From positions 186,001 to 250,000 of the forward strand of contig JAIXWW010000019.1 in assembly GCA_027491085.1 (NCBI GenBank): a stretch of 64,000 nucleotides of DNA, read 5' to 3'. This DNA comes from Bacteroidota bacterium (GTDB lineage: Bacteria; Bacteroidota; Bacteroidia; UKL13-3). A model generated the notes under the pieces. The model was given only the letters and a program-made list of their open reading frames with translations. It searched no databases and was not told where the DNA came from. How positions within the stretch are numbered: the stretch's first letter is position 1; the number at the start of each line of letters is the position of its first letter. This document shows positions 27,987 through 37,805 of the stretch, piece by piece. The translations under genes were made by a program, and so were the position numbers.

Positions 27987-28550
27987 TTAATTGGCAAGTT
28001 TAATAAATTTAAGGCTATACCTAGCAAATGCAGCACCAAATAAACTACCTACCAATGCACCAAAAAATACATCGAGTGGATAATGAACGCCTACATAAAC
28101 TTGCGAAAAGGCAATGCTGAAAGCCCAAAATAATGCAATTGGAATAACCCATTTCCCAATATGTTTAAAATAAAAAATAAAGAATAAGGCCAACGCAAAA
28201 TGATTGGTAGCATGGGCCGAAATAAAACTAAAACCATTACAACTTTTTACCAAATGCCTTACCAAACCTGCTAACGAAGGTTCGTTACAAGGCCTGATAC
28301 GCATAAAAGTATTTTTAACTAAATTGGCACTAAATTGATCAGAAACAAAAATCATAGCGGCTATTACTAATAAAATTTTCCAAGTATCAATTTTATAGTT
28401 TTTATAAAAAAAATAAATAATGGCTGCATAAAAAATATACCAAGTACTTTGGTTGCGCAAAATGGGGCAAAGCCAATCTAAAAAAGGATTTGCAAGTGTA
28501 TTGTTTACAAATAAAAACCAAACTTTATCGAACTGAATAATTGTTTCCAT
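27987..28550 (-). CDS. PAP2-family phosphatase
   Basis: NTFMRIRPCNEP, SFISAHATNHFALALF, VYVGVHYPLDVFFGALVGS. Confidence 0.9.
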   Translation of the reverse strand: METIIQFDKVWFLFVNNTLANPFLDWLCPILRNQSTWYIFYAAIIYFFYKNYKIDTWKILLVIAAMIFVSDQFSANLVKNTFMRIRPCNEPSLAGLVRHLVKSCNGFSFISAHATNHFALALFFIFYFKHIGKWVIPIALFWAFSIAFSQVYVGVHYPLDVFFGALVGSLFGAAFARYSLKFIKLAN

Positions 28551-29290
28551 TAACTATTTTTTTGAGCTACAAAAATCAATCTATCGCTGGTTTCGGCTTG
28601 GTATGGTTCCAAATTATAATTACCAAAAACGTTTAAAATACTAAAGCCTGTTTGGCTAAATAAAGTTTCAAAATCGGTTAAGGTAAGTAACTGAACTTCT
28701 TCTTGGTAATAATACTCCTTGCCTTCGGCATTGAACTCAATGCGTTTGGTAACTTTTTTATCATCAATTATTTTATGAAGATGAAAAGTAATGCCATCAA
28801 TGGTTTTGGTTTCAGAATAACTTTGCATTTTTTTGATTTTTTCTGCATTGAAAAAATCGAGTAACAAAATACCATCTTCCTCTAAGCAAGCATTAAACCT
28901 ATTCAACACTTGTTGGTTTTCTTGGTCTGATTTAAAATAAGCAAAACTGGTAAATAAATTAAAACCATAATCAAACAATTGGTTGGTTTTAAAGGTACGC
29001 AAATCGGCTACATCAAAGTGTAAGTTTTGGTTTTCAAACTGCTTGGCATATTGAATGCTATTGGCCGACAAATCTACACCTACCACCTCAAATCCGGCTT
29101 TATTTAAGAACACAGAATGCCTGCCTTTTCCACAAGCCAAATCAATTACCGATGAGCCATTGGGCATGTTTAAAAACGAAATGACATTGTTTAAAAACAA
29201 TTCCGCTTCGGTATAATCGCGGTTTTTGTATAAAATATGATAGTATGGTGAATCGAACCAATCGGCAAACCACTCTTTATTTGTATCCAT
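28550..29290 (-). CDS. Class I SAM-dependent methyltransferase
   Basis: VIDLACGKGRHSVFLNKAGFEVVGVDLS; ATG at 29290 (MDTNKEWFADWF) preferred over the ORF start at 29368. Confidence 0.88.
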   Translation of the reverse strand: MDTNKEWFADWFDSPYYHILYKNRDYTEAELFLNNVISFLNMPNGSSVIDLACGKGRHSVFLNKAGFEVVGVDLSANSIQYAKQFENQNLHFDVADLRTFKTNQLFDYGFNLFTSFAYFKSDQENQQVLNRFNACLEEDGILLLDFFNAEKIKKMQSYSETKTIDGITFHLHKIIDDKKVTKRIEFNAEGKEYYYQEEVQLLTLTDFETLFSQTGFSILNVFGNYNLEPYQAETSDRLIFVAQKNS

Positions 29291-29379
29291 AAATTTGAAG
29301 GTGCAAATAAAGGTAAATAATTTAAAATATGTTGAAAAAGGTGCGGTGGGGATACCGACCCTGAACAAAAGCTGAAGGC

Positions 29380-29466
29380 GTCATGCTGGAAGCATCTTCC
29401 TTGACTAAAAACAACTGATTGTATTAGCTGACTTAGTTGCCAAACAAAGGAGATGCGCTGCATGAC
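29380..29466. repeat. GTCATGC...GCATGAC intergenic stem-loop element
   Basis: GTCATGC (29380-29386) pairs with GCATGAC (29460-29466); inner GCATCTTCC pairs with GGAGATGC with one bulge. Confidence 0.65.
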
Positions 29467-29478
29467 AGAATCAGTCCT

Positions 29479-29500
29479 CGGTTGGTTTCCCAGCCAACCG
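29479..29500. repeat. Hairpin upstream of the large surface-protein gene
   Basis: CGGTTGG-tttcccag-CCAACCG. Confidence 0.55.
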
Positions 29501-29584
29501 AATAAGTTGCAGTTATGCCATCAACCTTGTATAAATTCATCCATCACAAACCAAAAATCACATAAAATTCGTTTATTTGCCTTA

Positions 29585-32500
29585 ATGCGTACTATTGGGG
29601 TAATTGTATTTGTTTGTTTAGCTGTATTGGCCCAAAGCCAAAACAGACAAAAAACCTTTATTTTACTTACCGATAGTATCACTTTGGATAGTTCAGTTAT
29701 TGCACAAAAATCGGTTCAGGTAAGTAATGGCAATACCTCTTTTATTGAAAATATTGATTTCAGGATAAATTATTATGCCCATGCTTTGATCAATTTAAAA
29801 ATACCTAAAGGCACTCCACTTAATGTAAAATACAGTGCATCTAACTTTTATTTTAGTAAAATTTACCAAAATAAAAATCTCAACATCATTGACAAGGAAG
29901 GCATAGAAACCAAAAATCCGTTTTTGTACAGCATTAACGAAACCGATTTTTTAAGTTCTGAAAGTTTTAGCAATGGCTTAAAAATGAATGGAAGTATTTC
30001 TCGCGGATTGGGGCTTGGTAATGCACAAAATGTGGTGGTAAACTCTAACTTAAACTTGCAGCTTAGCGGAAAACTGAATAACGATATTGATGTATTGGCA
30101 GCCATTAGCGATGATAATAACCCAATTCAACCGGAAGGCAATACGCAGCAGTTGCAAGATTTTGATAAAGTTTTTATTCAGTTAAGTAAAAACAACACCA
30201 AGGTAGTTATTGGCGATTTTGAAATGAGGAAACCAACCGATAGTTATTTTTTAAACTACAATAAAAAATCAAGAGGTGCGCAAGTGCAAACAGCCTTTAA
30301 CTTAAAACCTATTTTAGGTAATAAAAAAGATTCGGCTTTATTACAAATAGGAGCAGATGCTGCCATAAGCCGTGGTAGGTTTGCCAGAAATACATTAACT
30401 GCCATAGAAGGCAACCAAGGCCCTTACCGTCTTACAGGAGCTAATGGAGAACTGTTTATCATACTTATTTCGGGTACTGAAGCCATTTATTTAGATGGTG
30501 AAAAACTTAACCGAGGCGAACAAAACGATTATGTAATAGATTATAACAGTGGAGAAATTACTTTTACACCCAAGCGTATCATAACCCAATACAGCAGGAT
30601 TGTAGCGGAGTTTCAATACAGTGATAGAAATTTTGCTAGGACCGTTTTTACTACCAATGGCAGTTATAAAACCAAAAACTTTACAGTACGCGGAAGTTAT
30701 TTTACTGAACAAGATGATAAGGACCAACCTTTTCAGCAAACTTTAAGCGATAACGACAAATTGGTTTTGGCCAATGCCGGCAATAAACTAAACCAAGCAG
30801 TGGTAAATGGCGCTACTAAAGTAAGTACATTTAGCAATACCAAAATTTTATACCGCAAAATTGATACTTTAGGAGGGAATGATGTGTATGTTTTTACCAA
30901 TATTGCTAGAGCTGATACTGTTTTTTATGAAGTAAAATTTAGCAATGTAGGAACCAACAAAGGTAGTTATGTGCAATCGGCTTCATCGGCTAACGGCAGG
31001 GTTTTTCAATATGTGGGACCTAATAACGGAAGTTTTGAACCTGTAATTTTATTAACCGCTCCTAATAAAATGGAAATGCTAAATGCTGCCATTGATTTTA
31101 CAGCACTTAAAAACACACAAATTACAGTCGAAATAGCACAAAGTAATTTTAACCGAAACTTGTTTAGTAATTTGGATAAGCAAAACGACAAAGGTTTAGG
31201 AGCTAAAGTATTTATTAATAATAAAAATAATTTAAGTAAAACATGGCTTTGGCAAAATCAACTTAACTACGAATGGGTAGATGCAAACTTTAGGTATGTA
31301 GAACGTTACAGAAATGTGGAGTTTGATAGGGTTTGGAATAGGCAATTAAACAACTCGAGCAGCAGCGATACTGGCTATAACGAACATATTTTATCTGCCA
31401 AAACAAGCATTGAAAAACAACAACTATTTAATGCCTATTATCAAATTCAATTGTATAACCGTAATCAAAATTATACTGGTTTAATCAATCAAATTGGAAG
31501 CGTTTTTACATATAAAAATAACCAATTGAATGCCAATGCCGAATACTTAACCATTAGCATAAACAATGCTACTTTGCAGCAAAACCTTAATCAAAACCAA
31601 ACTTATAAATACAATGCAGGTTATGCCCGCACGCAGTTTAAACATCAAGTTGGGGTAAATTATTTAACCGAAAAAAGTAAGTTTTTTAAAACCAACGATA
31701 CTTTGCTAACAGGCAGTTTTAGCTATAACCAAAGTAATTATTTTTTCCAAAACACCGATACATTAAAACTAAAATACCGAGTTGATTATACTAACAGAAA
31801 CGATTTCCAGGCTAGAAATACTGATTTTTATTTAGCCAGCATAGCACAAAACATAAATGCTTTAACTGTTTTAAAACAAGAAAATGGCAATAGGTTAAAC
31901 TTAAATTTTACTTACCGAAATTTTGAAATAAATGACACTTCTATCAAAAATCTAAAGCCCGAAAGAACCATTTTAGCAAGGGTTGAATACGATTATGCTT
32001 TTTTAAGGCGTATGTTTACTGCCAATACTTATTACCAAATTGGAAGCGGGAATGAACTACGAAGAGATTTTAGTTACTTAGAAGTTCCCAAAGGGCAAGG
32101 TGTATATGTTTGGAAAGATTTTAACTTAGATAATATTCAGCAATTAAACGAATTTGTGATAGCCAGTTTTGTTGATAGAAATATAGCTAATTATATCAGG
32201 GTTTATTTGCCTACTAACTCTACTATCAGGACCAATTCGGTGCAGTTTAACCAAACCTTAAATATTAATCCAGCAAGTGTATGGCTTAATAAAAAAGGTT
32301 TGCTTAAGTTTTTAAGTAAGTTTAACAACCAATCTGGTTTACGCATTGAACGCAAAATTATAGCCGATAATACTTTTAATTATGTAAATCCGTTTGCCAA
32401 TTTATTTAACGATACCGCCCTTATTAATGTAAACAGTTTAGCAAGAAATACTTTGTTTTTTAACCGAAGCAACGCCACATTTGGCGCAGATTGGAGCATA

Positions 32501-33079
32501 CAAGACAACCAAACCAAAGTTATTTTAACCAATGGAATTGATAGCAGACGCAAACTAGAAAACGGACTGAACTTGCGCTGGAATGCCAACGAATTTTGGA
32601 CGATAAACTTACTGTATAATTTTGGTGAACGCAGTTATATATCGCAGTTTTTTGTACAACAGAATTACAATTATAACTTTATAGAATGGAAACCTAAATT
32701 GATTTATCAAGCCAATAAAAACTTTAGAACTACTTTAAATGCAGGTTATTTTGAAGCCAATAATGCCAAAGAATATGGCAACCAAAAAGGAAAAACTACC
32801 GAAATAGGTTTAGAAATGCGCTATAACTTTACTCAGATTGGAGCTTTAAGTGCCAAGTATAGTTTATATGAAGTGGAGTTTAATGGCGAAACAGGAAGTA
32901 ATTTAGGTTACGACATGTTACAAGGATTAACCACTGGTAAAAACCAAGTTTGGAACTTAAACTTGCAACAACGCATTGGCCAAAACATACAAATTAACTT
33001 AAACTACGATGGCCGCACATCAGGCATTAGCGATACCATTTTACACACTGGCAGAATGGAAGCAAGATATATATTTTAA
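29585..33079 (+). CDS. Large outer-membrane beta-barrel-like surface protein
   Basis: Signal MRTIGVIVFVCLAVLAQSQ at ATG 29585; alternating strand-rich sequence; C-terminal aromatic ending MEARYIF. Confidence 0.75.
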   Translation: MRTIGVIVFVCLAVLAQSQNRQKTFILLTDSITLDSSVIAQKSVQVSNGNTSFIENIDFRINYYAHALINLKIPKGTPLNVKYSASNFYFSKIYQNKNLNIIDKEGIETKNPFLYSINETDFLSSESFSNGLKMNGSISRGLGLGNAQNVVVNSNLNLQLSGKLNNDIDVLAAISDDNNPIQPEGNTQQLQDFDKVFIQLSKNNTKVVIGDFEMRKPTDSYFLNYNKKSRGAQVQTAFNLKPILGNKKDSALLQIGADAAISRGRFARNTLTAIEGNQGPYRLTGANGELFIILISGTEAIYLDGEKLNRGEQNDYVIDYNSGEITFTPKRIITQYSRIVAEFQYSDRNFARTVFTTNGSYKTKNFTVRGSYFTEQDDKDQPFQQTLSDNDKLVLANAGNKLNQAVVNGATKVSTFSNTKILYRKIDTLGGNDVYVFTNIARADTVFYEVKFSNVGTNKGSYVQSASSANGRVFQYVGPNNGSFEPVILLTAPNKMEMLNAAIDFTALKNTQITVEIAQSNFNRNLFSNLDKQNDKGLGAKVFINNKNNLSKTWLWQNQLNYEWVDANFRYVERYRNVEFDRVWNRQLNNSSSSDTGYNEHILSAKTSIEKQQLFNAYYQIQLYNRNQNYTGLINQIGSVFTYKNNQLNANAEYLTISINNATLQQNLNQNQTYKYNAGYARTQFKHQVGVNYLTEKSKFFKTNDTLLTGSFSYNQSNYFFQNTDTLKLKYRVDYTNRNDFQARNTDFYLASIAQNINALTVLKQENGNRLNLNFTYRNFEINDTSIKNLKPERTILARVEYDYAFLRRMFTANTYYQIGSGNELRRDFSYLEVPKGQGVYVWKDFNLDNIQQLNEFVIASFVDRNIANYIRVYLPTNSTIRTNSVQFNQTLNINPASVWLNKKGLLKFLSKFNNQSGLRIERKIIADNTFNYVNPFANLFNDTALINVNSLARNTLFFNRSNATFGADWSIQDNQTKVILTNGIDSRRKLENGLNLRWNANEFWTINLLYNFGERSYISQFFVQQNYNYNFIEWKPKLIYQANKNFRTTLNAGYFEANNAKEYGNQKGKTTEIGLEMRYNFTQIGALSAKYSLYEVEFNGETGSNLGYDMLQGLTTGKNQVWNLNLQQRIGQNIQINLNYDGRTSGISDTILHTGRMEARYIF

Positions 33080-33167
33080 AGATTTGTGATTTTTGATTTT
33101 ATTGAAGGAATAGTGAGTAGTAGAGCGTTGGGGTAAACCTGCGTGTGTTTGAATAAAACATAAAAAA

Positions 33168-33935
33168 CTACCCTTTAATTAGTGGCTTTCCGTTTAATGC
33201 TTGTATCAAAATAGCGGTGGTAAGTAAAAAATATAAAACACCCACTGAAATGGTTATTTTAGCATTATTGGTTAAATAATATCCAATCAATGGTAAAATT
33301 TGCAAAGCGTGCATGCCTAAAAAATGCGCTATGCGCAAATCACCATTTTGTTTGCTCCAATTGGTTACAGGCAAACCTGCACTACCATCGGGTGCTCCAA
33401 CAGTGTGACTTAACTTTGCGCCCATTACAAATCCTTCGAAGGCAAAAATCACAAATAAAACCAAGCCTAACCTAATTCCCCACACATAACTGTTTGACAA
33501 AAAAGGAAAATCTTTAGTAAAAAATACCACAGCAATATAAGCCGTAAATAAAGTAATAATGGTAATTGCAATAGCCATTAAACTAAACATAGCTGAATTG
33601 AAGGAAGTAGAAATATTGAAATGCGATTGTTGACCAATAAAAGTTTTGTATGAAATATAAATATTTTCGAAAGTAAGTGTTACCACCAATGTCCAACTAA
33701 AAGCATTTACCAGTTTTGAATCGTTTAAATAATACAAAATCCAAGCCATGGTAAAAGTGTATATAACACTTGAAATATAAAATTTCATTGGTTTAATAAA
33801 TGCGCTTATACCCAAAACTTGAGTATTGGTTAAATAAACTAAAACGAAGCAAACAACCGCCATTACTGCATAAAAAGCGCCTGTATAAAATAAAAGTTCG
33901 TTACGTGTTTTTAAGGTATTTAGTATTTCAATCAT
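33168..33935 (-). CDS. Hypothetical multi-TM membrane protein
   Basis: 255 aa with about 7 hydrophobic segments. Confidence 0.7.
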   Translation of the reverse strand: MIEILNTLKTRNELLFYTGAFYAVMAVVCFVLVYLTNTQVLGISAFIKPMKFYISSVIYTFTMAWILYYLNDSKLVNAFSWTLVVTLTFENIYISYKTFIGQQSHFNISTSFNSAMFSLMAIAITIITLFTAYIAVVFFTKDFPFLSNSYVWGIRLGLVLFVIFAFEGFVMGAKLSHTVGAPDGSAGLPVTNWSKQNGDLRIAHFLGMHALQILPLIGYYLTNNAKITISVGVLYFLLTTAILIQALNGKPLIKG

Positions 33936-34222
33936 ACAAGTAAAATTTAATTATTAATACTTGCAATGTATTTATAAACTAAAAAATAATTACCATAAAG
34001 AAATTGAAACAACGATTATAGTATATGAAATGAAGTTATTTATTGCTTAAAGAGTAGTATACTTCAATTTTAACAAAACTTCAATAAACAAAATAGTTGC
34101 CATAAAGAAACAACGCCACAATCGAGTTTCATTGAAATTCAATTTTTTTATTAGTTTGTAAATATACTTGTATACGTTTCGTAAACTTTCGTTTTTAAAG
34201 GCCACAAATTAGAAATATTTTA

Positions 34223-35383
34223 CTAGGCTCTTTTGGCTCTTTCCCATGATACCGACTGTTTTCCTTTCAAAAATCTAAACAATCCTAAATACATACATAA
34301 ATTCATGATAAAAAAGTAGTATGGTACAAATAAAACTTTTACCTTAATTCTTTTATTTTCAAAGTACCAACCTAACAAAGCCAATGCATAAAATCCAATT
34401 TGAAGAATTAAAATAGTCGTATATAAACTACTTTGAGAAGCCAATAATACATTTGTTATAAGCAAAATCAACAATGATAATGGGGCTAAAGTCCATCTTA
34501 AAACTCTATGAGAAATGAATGCAAAAAATAAATTAAAATTATGGAATGGATTAAATGCTTTGCCTAGTCTTAGCATAGACTGCCAAGCACCAGCACTGAT
34601 TCTAATTTTCCGTTTCAATTCTTCTTTTACATTGGCACTTGCAGTTTCTGCAGCCCATGCATTTTTTTCATAAATTACTCTGTATCCATCTATGGCTATT
34701 TGCATGGATTGCATCAAATCGTCTAATAAAGAATCACCAGGTAACTCTTTATACAATGAGGTTCTGTAACTCATTAACTCACCAGCCGCCCCTACTACAC
34801 TATAAAAATCTGAATCCAATTTTTTTAATAACGATTCATATTTCCAATAAATACCTTCACCAGCCGTACTTGCACCTTCTTTATTGGTCGAAATTATTCG
34901 TTTTTCGCCAGTAACTGCTCCTACTTTTTCATCTTTATAATGTTTTACCAACTCCCTAATAGCCTCCTTATTTAAAGTGGTATTAGCATCGCAAAATGCA
35001 ACAATTGGAGTTGTAACATAAGTCATTGCTCTATTCATGGCAGCCGCTTTTCCACTACGCTTGTTTTCGTGAAGTGCTATTACCGCATCATATTTTTTTA
35101 TTCTATCAGGGGTATCATCTGAACTTCCATCACTAATAAAAATTAATTTCAATTTGTCTTTTGGGTAATCTAACTCTAAACTGTTTTTAATTTTCTCCTC
35201 AATGTAATCTGCTTCATTAAAACAAGGAACTACAAGCGTAACTTCAGGCTCATACGAACTATCAAACTCCATTTTCTTTTTAATAGAATTCTTAATTTTT
35301 ACAACAATATAAATAATTATTCCGTAGCCTATGTAGCTATAAAAAACAATTGCTATACATGTCCAAAATATAATTTCAAGCAT
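34223..35383 (-). CDS. Membrane GT2 glycosyltransferase (cellulose/hyaluronan-synthase-like)
   Basis: VTLVVPCFNEADYIEEKI, FISDGSSDDTPDRI, VAFCDANTTLNKEA, C-terminal TMs. Confidence 0.88.
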   Translation of the reverse strand: MLEIIFWTCIAIVFYSYIGYGIIIYIVVKIKNSIKKKMEFDSSYEPEVTLVVPCFNEADYIEEKIKNSLELDYPKDKLKLIFISDGSSDDTPDRIKKYDAVIALHENKRSGKAAAMNRAMTYVTTPIVAFCDANTTLNKEAIRELVKHYKDEKVGAVTGEKRIISTNKEGASTAGEGIYWKYESLLKKLDSDFYSVVGAAGELMSYRTSLYKELPGDSLLDDLMQSMQIAIDGYRVIYEKNAWAAETASANVKEELKRKIRISAGAWQSMLRLGKAFNPFHNFNLFFAFISHRVLRWTLAPLSLLILLITNVLLASQSSLYTTILILQIGFYALALLGWYFENKRIKVKVLFVPYYFFIMNLCMYLGLFRFLKGKQSVSWERAKRA

Positions 35384-35417
35384 AATTTTTTATCAGTTAA
35401 GTATTGCAATTTAAATA

Positions 35418-36548
35418 TTAAACTACAAATTGTTTATAAATATTAAGTGTTAATTGCGCATTATTATACCACGTAAATTCCTTAACACGTTCAAACCCTT
35501 TAATCCTTAAATCTTCCCTTAATTGCTCATCATTTTGCACCTTAATAATTGCATCAGCAATCTCATCAGGATTAAATGGATTTACAAAAACGGCCGAATT
35601 TTGGGCTATTTCGGGCATAGAAGAAGTATTTGAGGTAATTAAAGGTGCACCACAAGCCATTGCTTCTAGTAAGGGTATTCCAAAACTTTCGCGCAATGAT
35701 GGATATAGAAATAAATTAGCTTGACTATAAATTGCAGGCAAATCTTTATTAGGTACATAGCCACTAAAAACAATATCATCCATTAATGACTCGTCATTAA
35801 TTTGCTTCATTAACCCTTGCAAATAATTTCTATTGATATCAAGCATTAATAACTTACTTTTCAATAGATTTTTTTTCTTTAAGATTGAAAGTGCTTTTAA
35901 TACCCCAATTACATTTTTTTTAGGATCGGTGTTACCTAAAAAGAACATATAATCATCAGGTAAATTGTACTGTTTTTTAGCTCGTGCCAATTCAATTTTA
36001 TCAGTAACTGGAGCAAAGTGATTACCAACTCCATTATAGGCAGTTGAAACCTGATTATTTGTTAGGTTAAAATATGATTTTATTCTATCGTTTTCAAAAT
36101 TAGAAACCGTTAAAATATGCTTAGCTAACTTAACAGCCTTAGGAACATTCCATCGCCTGTATAAGTTTCCAAAAATTTGGTATGTAGTACCCTGAGTGAA
36201 ATTCCATTTTTCAAGGTAAATGATATCATGCAAGGTTAAAACCAAAGGAACATTGATAAAAATAGGTGATGTATTACTAGTACAATGTAATATTTCTACA
36301 CCATATTCTTTAACAGCTTTTGGCAAATAATATTGTTCCCAGATTGGGTAAAGAGCTGGTTTAACTTTTACTATTTTAAAATTAGAGGCAACAGGCAAAG
36401 CATCAATGTCTTCAATGTTATTGACAAAAATAAAGTACTCGTTTATTTTATCAACTATTTGTAATTGCTTTATTAATTCTAAAGCAACCATATCCATTCC
36501 ATGCTTTTTTTTCCGGAAAATTCGCTGTGCTTCTATTCCAATTTTCAT
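35418..36548 (-). CDS. GT4-family glycosyltransferase
   Basis: HILTVSNFENDRI, YMFFLGNTDPKKN, LFLYPSLRESFGIPLLEAMACGAPLITSNTSSMPEIA. Confidence 0.93.
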   Translation of the reverse strand: MKIGIEAQRIFRKKKHGMDMVALELIKQLQIVDKINEYFIFVNNIEDIDALPVASNFKIVKVKPALYPIWEQYYLPKAVKEYGVEILHCTSNTSPIFINVPLVLTLHDIIYLEKWNFTQGTTYQIFGNLYRRWNVPKAVKLAKHILTVSNFENDRIKSYFNLTNNQVSTAYNGVGNHFAPVTDKIELARAKKQYNLPDDYMFFLGNTDPKKNVIGVLKALSILKKKNLLKSKLLMLDINRNYLQGLMKQINDESLMDDIVFSGYVPNKDLPAIYSQANLFLYPSLRESFGIPLLEAMACGAPLITSNTSSMPEIAQNSAVFVNPFNPDEIADAIIKVQNDEQLREDLRIKGFERVKEFTWYNNAQLTLNIYKQFVV

Positions 36549-36552
36549 TTGC

Positions 36553-37758
36553 TTATTCTCCTTTTTCTAAATCATTACTATTTTCAGCCACAAACTCATG
36601 TTTGGTATGTATGAACTTTTTGCTCGCAGCACCTTTACTTCTTATTAAAGCTACTATCATTAACAAAATAGCTTTAGGCACTGAAAGTGATGCTTGGATA
36701 GTTTTTAAATTATAGTATTTTTTAGGTATTCCTAAAATGTATGATGTACAACAAAATATAAATAAGGTAAAAAATAAATAATTAAAAGTAAAGAAATCGA
36801 AAAAAATAGTGAGAGCGCTTAAGGCCGAAATAGCAATCAATAAAACCCTTGGCAACAATACTTTTTGCATTGCTTTGTCAAAAAAATCAAAATTTTTATT
36901 TACCAATAGTTCTATTATTCCATCAAATAATACTTTATTAAAATCAAAAAACTGAGAAGCTATCCACCTTCTGCGTTGATTCATAAATACATCTGAAGAA
37001 GCAACTTTTTCATCAAATACGTAGGCATCGCTTTCATACAAAATTTTATGCTTATCGCGTAGAAGCAGTATTTCAAGTTCTTTATCTTCAACAGGACTTT
37101 CAATACCAAGCATTATATCCTTACAATACTTATACTGAATAACAAAGCCACTTCCAATTAGGGCTGATGCAACCCCTAAACCTATATGTCCTTTTCTGAA
37201 AATATTATTATTGATTTCTTCACTTATACCATCTAAAACGGCAAAAGAAGTATTAGCATTTTTAGCAGTCCTGTGTGCTTGTAGCACCATTTCATTATTC
37301 TGAAGACGAGTATTGATTTTTTGTAAAAATTCATATTCCATGATATTATCAACATCAAGAATGCAGCAATAATCGTAAGTTTCGGGAAGAAGTGCTAAAG
37401 CTGTGTTTAATGATTTGGCTTTTGTACTGATCTCAAATTGAACAGGAATTAATTTAATATCTAAATCTGCTAGTAGGTCTAATGTTTTTTCTTGTAAACT
37501 ATCAGCAATTACAACAATATCATAGTACTTTTTATCATAACTTTGCTTTAGCGATTCAATTGCAGTATTTAATATAATTTCATCACTTTTATAAGCAGGA
37601 ATAAGTATGGCAAATCTGTTATACTTTCTTACAGCTTTTGTAAAATTTGTTTTTTTGTATAAAAAAGCTCCAAATGAATATATCGTAACATAAAATATAT
37701 TAAACGACAAATACAGTAAAGCAATTAATTCAAGTATAAAAAATAAATATTTAATCAT
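36553..37758 (-). CDS. Membrane-associated GT2-family glycosyltransferase
   Basis: FAILIPAYKSDEIIL, CCILDVDNIMEYEFL, QRRRWIASQFF. Confidence 0.88.
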   Translation of the reverse strand: MIKYLFFILELIALLYLSFNIFYVTIYSFGAFLYKKTNFTKAVRKYNRFAILIPAYKSDEIILNTAIESLKQSYDKKYYDIVVIADSLQEKTLDLLADLDIKLIPVQFEISTKAKSLNTALALLPETYDYCCILDVDNIMEYEFLQKINTRLQNNEMVLQAHRTAKNANTSFAVLDGISEEINNNIFRKGHIGLGVASALIGSGFVIQYKYCKDIMLGIESPVEDKELEILLLRDKHKILYESDAYVFDEKVASSDVFMNQRRRWIASQFFDFNKVLFDGIIELLVNKNFDFFDKAMQKVLLPRVLLIAISALSALTIFFDFFTFNYLFFTLFIFCCTSYILGIPKKYYNLKTIQASLSVPKAILLMIVALIRSKGAASKKFIHTKHEFVAENSNDLEKGE

Positions 37759-37805
37759 AGGTGTGGTTTACAATCTCAAAAAATTTAGTTCGTTTCAAAT
37801 TTAAA

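Noticed and set aside
29291-29368. N-terminal extension of the SAM methyltransferase ORF
   Set aside because: The core starts at MDTNKEWFADWF (29290); the upstream part is unlike methyltransferases.
29453-29584. 44-residue N-terminal extension of the large surface-protein ORF
   Set aside because: It reads through the GTCAT element and hairpin; the ATG at 29585 gives a proper signal peptide.
33990-34120. Two copies of CCATAAAGAAA...CAACG about 108 bp apart upstream of the EPS end
   Set aside because: Short and AT-rich; similarity is too weak to separate from chance without a background model.
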